Origin: Roridomyces roridus
Taxonomy: Eukaryota; Basidiomycota; Agaricomycetes; Agaricales; Mycenaceae
Assembly: GCA_029378245.1 (NCBI GenBank)
Contig: JARKIF010000011.1
Coordinates: 1,550,001-1,614,000, forward strand
Direction: 5' to 3'
Length of the DNA stretch: 64,000 nucleotides
Shown here one piece after another: positions 55,199 through 64,000 of this stretch; position 1 is the first letter of the stretch; every line of letters begins with the position of its first letter. The notes below the pieces were generated by a model that was given only the letters and a program-made list of their open reading frames with translations, was not told where the DNA came from and did no database searches. The translations under genes were made by a program, and so were the position numbers.

Positions 55199-56553
55199 TC
55201 CTGTGGACTATCCGGCTCTTTGAAATTTCACCGTTAGATTAAAATACAGCTGTACAGCAAATGGATTCAGTACTCCAGAGCACGTATTTCCATAAGCCCT
55301 TGAGTCCACGCGACTGATACATCTTTTCTCTACAAATGACTCTGCAAGACCTAAAAATTTCCTGCAAGCGTTGAAAAGTTATGGGCCTCCACATTCCTCG
55401 ATTAATTTGGCTTCGCAGTGGGTTCGAGCCGCGCCTCGACTTGAGGGGGCACATTTTTGACCTGATTCATGTCTTTCGAGATAGCTAGTACTCCTGTAAC
55501 CCATTTCTAACCACACAAGTAGGGTAACATCGGCCCAATTCACAAAAGTACCACATTTACCCCGATTTGATCCACACCCCTCTGGGAGTCGAGAAAGCGC
55601 CCCCCTGGTCGTCGAAAGGCTCCGTTACCCCTCAGAATCGTTTGAATGGAGTTTTCGAACCTCATGGATGAGACAGAAGTGTATGTTGATGCAAGAGAGG
55701 GCCGTTCTTTGGGAGAGAATCGGTGTTAACAGGAATAATGTGAGATCCCGGCTCGAGGATGCGGATTTTTTGGTTGGGCCAACTTTATATGACCACATTG
55801 AACATATTTTGTGTATGAAGCGAGGTGGTAGAGTCAATGTGGAATGAGATAAACCGTGGAACATGGAAGACAAGCATTGATTCGGAGCCAAACATGTACA
55901 AAGCTGTCATCAGGATCATACGCCGTGCCCATCACCACAAAGATGAGATGTGTACCTAGAAGTCTTCGGACGGATGCGAACAATCATATACATACTGACA
56001 GGATATTGCGAGCAGATCATAAGACGTTGTGGTTCTGGTGATATGTGTGGGCCTCATGCAGGCCCAAATCACTCCCAACCCTACGCTCGAACAACTAATG
56101 ACGTCCCAATAGGTCAATCAGGAAGAAGCGCTCATCGTCCTCGAAACGGCTCGAGCCTCGGATCCATCTCGCCCGCCCTCTGCAGCAACACCGTCGACAG
56201 GATAATCCGAGCCGAGGGCACGCGGGAAAGACCGATGAAGACAGATCAAGATGGAAGAGAGCCACCGGTAGCTTGCCAGCAGCTCAGCAACACCAAGGAG
56301 GCTACCCACGTTAACCCCGTACTCTCGTTCTAACCGAGATTCGGACATGCGGTCTGGGCGAGCTCCCGACACGATTCAATTCCATTCCAATTCGTTCGAC
56401 AGAAAGCGGAGGATTGCAATCGTTAAACCCAACTGCGATTAAATACGGATGCAGATATGGAGATGACAATGTTACACGCATGCACGGATCCGAAAGGAGA
56501 GGGGAGAAGCGACCCGCGGCGTCGTCATAAATAACTGCGGAGGAGGAGCAGGC
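55199..56553. other. Intergenic region, no gene supported
   Basis: About 1.35 kb with only short frames. TGGGTTCGAGCC near 55423 resembles a tRNA T-loop but lacks the rest of a tRNA. Confidence 0.4.
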
Positions 56554-57592
56554 TCACAGCGCCTCACCGAGAACGACGCCGCACTCCAGCCCATCCTGAC
56601 TCAACTGCACCTCTCCTTCTCCCTGTATCTCATCAGCCCACCGTCCCCTCCCCCTCCCCGCCAAAACAGCAATAACCAACAGACAAACCAACGCCCTCAT
56701 CAAACTCACACAAACACCGCGCAGCCCCAAGACAGAAGCTATCGGGTGCGAGACGTGTCTGCGTGTTTGGAGGCTGCGTGCATGGACGAGTTCGGGAAGG
56801 GAGTAGTCTGTCGTGTCCTCGTCCTCGTCGTCTTCGGATGAGGATGAGGGTGAGAGGGAAGAGGCCGAAGATGTGGATGCGGGAGACGACGGGGAGGAGG
56901 GCACGGGGATGGACGGGTATGATGCGTATGTGGGCTGTTTGGCCCCTGTGCTCAGGGCGGCGGTGTTTTCCGGTGGGGGCGAGACTAGGTGGAGGCTGAG
57001 CTGGGCGGGATACTCGAGTGCGAGGAGGTCCGTTAGCGAGGAGGGCGCGTGGCATGTCGGACAGCAGCCGTCGGATGAGGGGCCTTCGAGCCACTGGGGT
57101 CAATTTCTGGGTTAACGCCGATAAGAGGTTTAGGGGAGGGAACGCACGGCGAGGATGTGCTCTGCACAGAAGATGTGGCTGCAGCACTGGGTCCGGACGG
57201 GGGCCGTGGGGAGCTCGAAGCTAAGGATTCGGAGGAAGACAAAGAGAAGGAAGAGAGGGATATCGTCAGCGTCTGATAGATTGTCGACAAGTCAGAGCGA
57301 CGCACCAGATCCCACACTCGCGCTCTGTGTCCTGGTTCCTGCGAGGAGTCCGACGCCTCAGATCCGGTATCGTTGTCAGGGCGTAGGGCGGCGGGGGTAC
57401 AATCGGCGAGCCCGGAATTCCGAAGGGTGTCGCACTGCCCGATTGCGTGGCAGACCCAGAGCCGAGGTCGAGCATGTATTGCACGTCCACGTCGTCGTCT
57501 TCGGTGGCGAATAACATCGGGGCGTATTCCTCGTAGGCGGCTAAGAGGGGTTAGGTCGTGGATGGCGGCGAGAAACAAAAGCACGCACCCAT
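56554..57592 (-). CDS. RING-finger protein with C-terminal membrane segment
   Basis: Exons 57592-57589 (only ATGG), 57540-57306, 57220-57148 and 57093-56554 give 283 residues. After an acidic N-terminus (MAAYEEYAPMLFATEDDD) and Gly/Ser/Pro-rich sequence, splicing creates the RING ECGICFELP, then QCCSHIFCAEHILAWL and GCCPTCHAP, with C-x2-C, C-x-H-x2-C and C-x2-C spacing. A Ser/Pro-rich, acidic region (SSSSEDDEDEDTTDY) follows, then a hydrophobic segment (VSLMRALVCLLVIAVLAG) near the C-terminus. It is probably a membrane-bound E3 ubiquitin ligase. The two-cysteine start of the RING exists only if the 85-bp intron 57221-57305 is removed, which strongly supports that intron. Confidence 0.78.
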
Positions 57593-58330
57593 TTCTGCGT
57601 TCGTGGGATGGAGGACAGGAGAGAAAGAGAGGAAGACAAGAGAACGACGACGGAGGAGACGACAAGAGAAAGATGCCAGCTGGCGTAGGCTTACGTCACG
57701 CCGAAGCCCGAGTGCTTATGAATCGGCAGCCGCGGCAAGTCCGTCGTGCAAGAGTCGAGTCGGTGGAGGAGCAAGAGAAGGTTAGATGCATGCATGTGAG
57801 TCTCAGGCACGGAGCCCAGGGCGGAAATGTGGCGTCGGAATGAGGAGAATGCTGCAATCCTCTTCGGAGTGGTAATCCCGGCGCACCACCGAGACTCGAG
57901 GTGTGGATCACCGAAGCGCCAAGACACTCGGGGAAGCAGTCAAAGCAGCCAGGAACAAGACGTCGAGGGTCGATGACTGTTCTGGTCCTGGATTCAGCAG
58001 GGTCCGAATTGAGAGAGAATGCAGTCACGCACCGACGCCACCACTGGTGCCTGTTTCCGACTAGAATGACATTGAGATTCGGTCGCAATCTTGCTGTCTG
58101 GCGAAGACAGTCCTCCTCCTCCGCTGCAGGAGTCTGAGATGGTGGTAGAACGAGATGAGAGAAGATGAGAGAAAGAGCAGGGTTCGACATGCGGCCGCAA
58201 CTGAAATTGCCAAAGAGAGTTGTGGGCGGCGGCAATCAACTGCCTTGGTCATAATCATTTGATGCGCCTGTATGGCGGCCGCCTTCTGAAAATTTGCAAT
58301 GGCATGAATCGAGCGGGAAAAAGAGGAAAC
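57593..58330. other. Intergenic region with one unclassified open frame
   Basis: A 179-codon minus-strand frame (57696-58235), Cys- and Arg-rich, without recognisable domain or splice evidence, lies upstream of the RING gene. I do not call it a gene with confidence. Confidence 0.3.
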
Positions 58331-58346
58331 ATGTCAACACCCCATC

Positions 58347-58426
58347 GACTCGTGCTCGGATCGAACGAGCAACTCCTGCCTATCCACTGATGGGTCAACA
58401 GATGTGAGTCATTTCACAAACGAGTC
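58347..58426 (-). repeat. 80-nt tRNA-shaped repeat, copy 1
   Basis: On the minus strand the segment begins GACTCGT and ends ACGAGTC, a perfect 7-bp acceptor-like stem. It contains a D-arm-like GTGA-AATGAC-TCAC and a perfect T-arm GCTCG-TTCGATC-CGAGC. The D-loop lacks GG and no normal anticodon arm forms, so a functional tRNA is unlikely; a tRNA-derived repeat is more plausible. Confidence 0.5.
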
Positions 58427-58706
58427 TGTCTACTGTCTATGCATTGCTATGTATTCATTTACTTGCTGGCAGATGTGGAATCTGGATGCCTCCTGGCCCT
58501 CGCTCAGTCGCGGTCGATTCAGATCCGAGCGGCGAGTCTTGCTCGAACAAAAACAAAAATCGGCATCTGATCGCACAAAACTTCAAGCCTGTGTCCCCTG
58601 AAATTCGAATCGCACGAGTATCCCCGTGCGACAACTATTTGAATCCAATTGCGGCGGGAAAAGGATATTCTTCGGGCTCAAAAGGGTGATCAGTCGACCT
58701 GACACC

Positions 58707-58786
58707 GACTCGTGCTCGGCATCGAACGAGCCAGTCCTGGCTGTTTAATGCAGAAAGGCAGATGTGATTCATTTCACAAACGAGTC
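58707..58786 (-). repeat. 80-nt tRNA-shaped repeat, copy 2
   Basis: Same length and same GACTCGT/ACGAGTC and GTGA/TCAC stems as the copy 360 bp away, and the GCTCG/CGAGC T-stem with an 8-nt loop. The middle differs strongly from copy 1. Flanking sequence (AGTCTGTCTAC..., GTGGATGCCTCCT) is also shared, so the duplicated unit is at least 200 bp. A third, more degraded T-arm lies at 58921-58937. Confidence 0.5.
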
Positions 58787-59099
58787 TGTCTACGGTCTTG
58801 ATTTACTGGCATATGTGGATGCCTCCTAGCCTTTGATCAGTCGGGGTCAATCCAAATCCGAACCTTGAGTCCGAAAGGGAAAAAAAAAGTGGATATCAGT
58901 CCAGATTACCATAGCCCTGGGCTCGAATCGAACGAGCTTACTCCCACAGCATATCCGGGTTTACACATTTCAACAAGTTCACAAAGAGACACAGTGTGTG
59001 TGCTCCAACTATGTAGCTGCTTTGCACTAAGCCAGTAAACCAGGAATGTTTTCTTTGATGTACGCGATCACGCCGTCTGATCCCTGGATGTTGCATCAG

Positions 59100-59588
59100 C
59101 CGGAACATGATTCAAACTGTCGGATGATGAAATACCCGGACCTTCTTTGCCGCCAATCCTTTCGGCAGATTGACCATATGAACATCCGGCGCGACGGATT
59201 TAGCATTATCATTGATTGCCTGGACAACGTGAGTTGGAGGGGCAGCGTACTATATGCGACTCGACGACTCAATCACCTCGACTTCCTCGGCGGTCCACAC
59301 GCTCGCCGTGAACTGAGGAAAAACATTCCAGTGTATCCACTGGGAAAGAAAAACTCATACCAGGACGTTCGCCTTCTCTCGCTCCACAGCCGCTTTCACA
59401 TCCTCGATGCCTTTGCGTGTAAATCAGGCGCGGAACACACATTCGAAGTCGGAGGGAAACTGACTCTCGACATTACCGACATACACAACGGTGTACTTGT
59501 CTTTGATGTCGTCCACGATACTTGTGAGCAGTTCTGCGACGCCGTTTGGATCTGGGTGTACAGTGAGGACCCGGTATTCGATAGACAT
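59100..59588 (-). CDS. Small hypothetical protein, partly resolved
   Basis: The minus strand encodes MSIEYRVLTVHPDPNGVAEL then SIVDDIKDKYTVVYVGNV from 59588, followed in other frames by GIEDVKAAVEREKANVL, VWTAEEVEVIES and KSVAPDVHMVNLPKGLAAKK. These read as one compact alpha/beta protein if short introns are placed near 59400-59470, 59340 and 59220, but I could not fix each junction. It resembles small uncharacterised agaric proteins. An ATG 9 bp upstream (MTTMSIEY) is an alternative start. Confidence 0.4.
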
Positions 59589-59986
59589 GGTGGTCATGAA
59601 TGAGTTGACGGTCACGGTCTGCAACCCAGACCTCCCAATTTATTCAAAATCCGCCTTGTGATTGTCGGATGGCCAACGCAGCAAATTGCTAATTCAATGT
59701 TTCCACTCTCACTCGCGTGTGGCCGGCTAGCAAGGGCTTAGGTCCAATCTAATTTGCCACAGCGATGGAATTTCGCGGAGCTCGCTGTGCATTAGGACCT
59801 AAGCGTGAGTAATCTCCGAAGTTAAGAGCCTGATAAATACCCGATGAAACTCCCAGAGTTTAGGCCATTCCTGCTGCAAGCAATTCATCAAATTTGGACA
59901 AGCCCCAGCCAGCTGGAACGACACATCGAGTAAGTAGTCATAACCCCCATCTCCAGGATGCCCACAGCCGCGTTGTCATCTCATGA

Positions 59987-62210
59987 CTAGGCCTCGGACG
60001 AGCTGTACGGGATCACGATCAACGGCATCTGAATCCCCTTCCCTTCCTCAATCCGAACGGACGGCCGCCGCACGGGCGAAGAAGTGAATGTAATCTCCTC
60101 CTTGGGCACCGCCTCACGGAACTCGAATGCTCGTACAAGTACGAACAGGAGTGATTTCATCTCACAGAGCGCAAACCGGAAGCCGATGCAATTATGTGGG
60201 CCTGCAGGTTTGTCAGTATTATATTACAGAGCTACTTGGACTCTGTGTGATGGTCTTCTTACCAGCGAGGAAGGTGAAGAGATTGCCCCAAACGCTGGGG
60301 ACGTTGGATGCGCTCTCTGGAATCGTTTCCCAGCGCTCCGGGCTACGAATCACTCAGTTCGACGGTGTCCGCGAGACAACAGCGAGACAAACTTGAACAG
60401 GTCTGCGTCCTCTCCCCAAATAGCTTTGTCCCGGTGAACACCAGCAATTGGGATACGAATGGTCGTACCCCGTTTGACCCTGCGGGTGTGAATTACTATA
60501 CGAATTCGAGGAGAGAGACACGAAGAACGCACTCAATGGAATGGTATGTCAGTCCACGGGCATCCACGTAAGGCTTGCTGAGCGGTATCACATCGTCCGC
60601 CATAGCTTCACGTGTCGTGAAGCCGACAGGCGGGAAAAGACGCATCGTCTCCCTAACTAGTCCCGCTCATCAATTATGTTACCAAGGTATGCAACATGAA
60701 CCTACCGACATGGTCGAGATATGTCAATGAATTCAACTCGTCCATGGTCGGGTTGTCGGTGGCGAGACTGAAAAGCTCTTTCCGCAGATTTGACTGCACA
60801 CCGGGATTACACGACAGTGCGTGAAGAACGGAGGCAGTGGCTGTACTCGTCGTCTCATGGCCTGCAACGAGGAATGTCGGGATTTCTGAGATGCACCGAA
60901 CCTATGTAAGAGCTCGCAGAAATGTAGAGCCAGAGGACGCACGAGAGATAACATCCGAATCACTCAACTTTTGTCCCTCGCTAGCCATATTTGCCCGGAC
61001 CATGACGGAGAGGAGATCGCGGCCGGAATGCAGCTCTTCACCAACGCCAGCCGAGATCTGGGCCTTGCTCTCCTCAAGAAGCTGTGCGCCAAGCGTGAAC
61101 ATCTTCTGCCGTGCATCCGTGAAGGCTTTACTACCCGGCAACGGCTGCGTCGCATCTCGTTCAAAACGATCAGTCTTCCAAGAGGTCACGCGATGTACGC
61201 ACAAAATGTTTGAGCCAGGGAATCGATGCCTGTGCCAGACGCATCATATCTCGGCGTTGGTTGGGAGATTGCAATACATGCTCGAGCGCCTCGTTGAGCT
61301 CGTTCGCACCATTCTTGGGTTGGAGCGCGTCAAACTCGTAGTGAAACCCCGCAGTACCGATAGCGTCAAGGGTAGTCTTTTTCAGCCAGGTCAAGACGTC
61401 GATCCGGCCTTCGAAGTGGCGCGGACTTTCGCGGAGCCAGACGTCTCGGAGCTGTGGGAGTCTGAGGAGACTTGGAGACCACGGCGGATGACATGACATA
61501 CGTGCAAGGACTTGTCATTGAATATTTCCGTGAGTGCGCGGATTTGTGGGACAGCGAATGCGGGATTCTGGCTGATTTGAGTTCCAGTTTGGAAGTACAG
61601 TGCAAGTGCATACGAATATCTTTCTCTGTACAACAGGATCGTAAACACAGACTGCAGTAGAATTGAGGAAAACGCACCTGGCGCCTATGATCTTCCGTCT
61701 CAACGACGAGAAGGCCTACAATTTTCCAGCCAGGCCATTTCGCAGGATTATTCAAGACCATACCATTTCCAAGCAAATCCCCGAGAAACCTCCTGGGTAT
61801 TGTACCTTTCTGGTAGAGCGTATCGTTCACCAAAATATGGGACAAAGCTTTTGTGTCCGTCGTATACAACTGGCGCTTCTACGCGACAGTGAGGTCAGTA
61901 TTGTCTGGTGAACAATGGATTGTGCGTACATTGAAAAACCACCGATATTGATAGTTTGACCCGAACTCATCTTGCCACGTCTGCGTGAGACTGTAGTCTC
62001 CCTGCATCAATGAGCATCAGCGTGGTATCACTGGGTGGGGAAATGAGGGACATCGAGCCGCATTGCGTGTCCGAGAATGGGATTCCCGCCTGTGGGTCCG
62101 GGGAGGTGACGTAGCGGAGACGCCAGCTCTTCGTACAGGCTCTTGATGACATTCAGAAGAATGTAGACAGCCAGGAGGAGGCCTGCGAGTGGCGCGATAT
62201 AGGGATGCAT
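59987..62210 (-). CDS. Cytochrome P450 monooxygenase
   Basis: A multi-exon minus-strand gene from [20 protein letters not shown] (membrane anchor) at 62210 to the stop at 59987. The Pro-rich hinge is [16 protein letters not shown]. Next come [40 protein letters not shown] and [11 protein letters not shown]. The I-helix oxygen-binding motif is [11 protein letters not shown], the K-helix ExxR is [12 protein letters not shown], and the PERF-type segment is [11 protein letters not shown]. The haem-binding loop [14 protein letters not shown] has its Cys ligand after an intron. All catalytic motifs are present and I see no stop or frameshift once about ten short introns are removed. It is presumably an ER-bound monooxygenase; substrate unknown. 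A TATA box lies about 95 bp upstream. Confidence 0.85.
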
Positions 62211-62302
62211 GCCAGAGAGAGGCGGGGATGACGAAGCCTTTTATCGAATTTCGTCCGCAGCAACGCCGACAGCGCAGAAAATAGCGCGGTGAATGAGGCT
62301 TC

Positions 62303-62309
62303 TTATATA
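62303..62309 (-). promoter_or_regulatory. TATA box of the cytochrome P450 gene
   Basis: The minus strand reads GGTATATAAGAAG around this site, about 95 bp upstream of the ATG at 62210. Confidence 0.55.
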
Positions 62310-63619
62310 CCGTCGCTGTCCACTGTGGGATCCATGTCGTAAATGCCGAGGTCAGCACATTTTGGTCGGAATCTCGCCGTAGTACTTAGAACCGTAGAAT
62401 TAAAAGTGTCTAGATGGAACTAAGAGGTTAAATCGGGTGGAGGGGACAGAGCCGTTCAACAACCCAGCAAGGGTCGGGCAGGTGCGCGCGTCAGGTAAGA
62501 ATCAAGATACAGGAGCTCCGCGGGCTGGGGATTGAAGAACTTGGCATGGAAAACGCGGAACGTACATAATACGGCGAGAGCACAGTATGCATAGATTCCC
62601 AGTGACAGGGCATCCGGCGAGTGAGACAGCACCGTACAGATAGCAGGGAAAGCACTAAACGAGATGCCCCGGAGAGAAGAAACGCATCGATCCCGAGACG
62701 CCTTCACAGAACGGACGGGCGGATTTGAGCGCTCGACACTGATTCGCCCGTGTGCAGGTTACCACGGCCAAGCGGGAATAAGTACTTGGGTAGTGAAGCT
62801 TTGAAGGGCCAGCGAGACTGACGATCATGGGCCGCAAGATTGCTGGTGCGCTGGATGGAGAGAATAAGGCCCTTGCTCTAGTTGGGTCTCTGAAGGGATC
62901 GTAGGGCAGAAAGCGGCGTGCCCACTGCCCGCGCCAGAGGGAGACATGACGGAAGAGAAGGACCAGGGTTAGGGTTTGGTCCGATCAATCAATCAATCAT
63001 TTGTCATCACTGGCCGCACAGCATCCCTCTTGTTTGCCTCTTGTCCTCTCCCTCATCAGGACCCACACGGTTGTCGAAACTGGCGGTTCCTGAGGCCGTT
63101 GCGATCGGAGCTCCCTGTTGACTCAGGCGCGCCGCGCGCGGAATGATGTGGAAATTCTATGTGCTATCGCTGCCTGCTAGTGCCAGGGAACACTCGGCTC
63201 CGAGATCCAACTTCGGTGTTCCGAGCCGGAGTGCAGTCCCGTCGTGTTAGTGTCGATAATGCCCAAGTCCGCAAACACTCCGCTGACGTTTTTCATATGA
63301 CGAGCAAGCCGAAACGAGGCCGGTGATCCGGCCGATTTGAGTCTGGGCAGCTTGCTCCTCTGCATGGTATAGTTCCTCCAAAGCCCAGGGTGCATGTTTT
63401 TTTTAACTGCGTATACCGCCCGTTCATTGCTATAGGCCGCATACGCATGCACGGTCGAACGCTGCTGTCGGATCAAGTCCGGAATAGCTCGGCCGCACAA
63501 AGATTGCTGATCGTCGGAGCAATCCCACCATTCCACGTGTACATGTCCTGTTCTATTGTAGGTCAGAGGCATGAACCTTGAACCGACGCGTGCCAAGCAT
63601 GACTCGACAACTGAAAAGA
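62310..63619. other. Intergenic region with a hydrophobic open frame
   Basis: The minus strand between 62456 and 62707 holds an 83-codon frame with a hydrophobic stretch (LGIYAYCALAVLCTFRVFHA), possibly a relic of a membrane protein. Other frames, including 63177-63644 minus, lack support. Confidence 0.3.
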
Positions 63620-63625
63620 TATAAA
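63620..63625 (+). promoter_or_regulatory. TATA box of the aminotransferase gene
   Basis: TATAAA 50 bp upstream of the ATG at 63670. Confidence 0.6.
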
Positions 63626-63669
63626 GGCTCATTTCAATATTCACTTTTTGGCCAGCTCACCCATTCTCA

Positions 63670-64000
63670 ATGTCCACCAACGGCCAAATCGCGCCCCTCG
63701 ACGTGCGTCTTCCGTTGAGATCCATTCCTACCTCCACTGACCACGTTTACAGGCGTCGCGACTGACAATCCAACGCGCGGAAACTCTCAAACCCATTCCA
63801 CCGCCAGGGACGTATGGCTACGGCGACGTGAGTCCACCGTCTTCGATTCTCTTCACGCGACGACTTTTGTTTACAGATAAAAACCGACCATATGCTCGTG
63901 ATGAGCTTTGACCCTGAGACCGGATGGTCCCCACCCGAAATCAAGCCGTATGGACCGTTTTCGATCGATCCAGCCAGGTGCGTAATCGAACCTCTATGGA
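63670..64000 (+). CDS. Branched-chain amino acid aminotransferase, 5' end
   Basis: Exons 63670-63702, 63753-63827 and 63877-63977, then an intron runs off the right edge. The 69 codons read MSTNGQIAPLDASRLTIQRA ... KTDHMLVMSFDPETGWSPPE then IKPYGPFSIDPA. The DHML, GW.PPEIKPYGP and SIDPA segments are the conserved N-terminus of fold-type IV BCATs, PLP enzymes that transaminate Leu, Ile and Val with 2-oxoglutarate. The PLP lysine lies beyond the window. No mitochondrial presequence is obvious, suggesting a cytosolic form, though this is weak. It is the only obvious primary-metabolism gene here. Confidence 0.85.

Noticed and set aside
62980..63000. TTAGGG and ATCA short repeats as possible telomeric or satellite sequence
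   Set aside because: A single TTAGGG and three or four ATCA units are within chance expectation.
63177..63644. A 155-codon minus-strand open frame
   Set aside because: No domain or signal, and it covers the promoter of the aminotransferase gene.
1..64000. CRISPR arrays, bacterial operons, rRNA genes
   Set aside because: No regularly spaced direct repeats, ribosome-binding sites or rRNA-like sequence were seen; the window is eukaryotic with spliceosomal introns.

Overview
The window looks like nuclear DNA of a mushroom-forming basidiomycete (Agaricomycetes). The evidence is short GT-AG introns of about 45-60 bp in almost every gene, many TATA-type promoters, and family-level signatures that I associate with Mycena-like genomes: a C2-NACHT-WD40 NLR-like protein, a pseudokinase with a C-terminal membrane anchor, DUF6534 and DUF6533 membrane proteins, F-box proteins, a CFEM protein and a tnp2-type CACTA transposase. 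Genus assignment is an inference from remembered families, not a search result.

Layout. 1-1.4 kb: palindrome-rich repeat, then a tandem pair of tiny three-exon genes for cysteine-rich secreted proteins. 1.46-6.68 kb: a structurally complete 5.2-kb CACTA-like transposon (CACTG termini, CTG target duplication, subterminal GTGAAATTCAC-like repeats) carrying a tnp2 transposase and an oppositely oriented accessory gene. 6.9-7.4 kb: a hAT-like MITE. 7.6-12.9 kb: an NLR-like C2-NACHT-WD40 gene with a MITE in one intron and one apparent 1-nt frameshift. 13.5-14.6 kb: a secreted protein of unknown function. 15.9-23.3 kb: two paralogous MFS transporters in inverted orientation (one with an in-frame TGA, one intact) flanking a GPCR-like gene and a DUF6534 gene. 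23.3-26 kb: a degenerate region with gene fragments and duplications.

26-35.7 kb: a small membrane protein, a GPI-type CFEM protein, a BAHD/trichothecene-acetyltransferase-like enzyme, a C2H2 zinc-finger protein and a glutathione S-transferase. 36.1-37.9 kb: a TA-flanked DNA element abutting an F-box gene. 39.5-44.7 kb: a frameshifted beta-trefoil lectin-like gene, a multi-pass membrane protein, an ACCGCC-rich candidate element and an unfamiliar helix-turn-helix-like protein with a duplicated C-terminal module. 46.9-54.2 kb: an F-box gene, a truncated DUF6533 gene and a pseudokinase gene whose penultimate intron hosts a roughly 0.9-kb element. 54.5-64 kb: two MITEs, a RING-finger membrane protein, tRNA-shaped tandem repeats, a small unknown gene, an apparently intact cytochrome P450, and the 5' end of a branched-chain aminotransferase, the only obvious housekeeping gene.

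Overall this is accessory-type sequence: surface and secreted proteins, receptors, detoxification-type enzymes (P450, GST, MFS, acyltransferase), NLR- and kinase-like proteins, and at least seven DNA transposons or MITEs, several inside introns. I see no operon-like cluster, CRISPR array, rRNA or confident functional tRNA. Exon boundaries were read by eye from GT-AG signals, phase and family similarity, so they are predictions.
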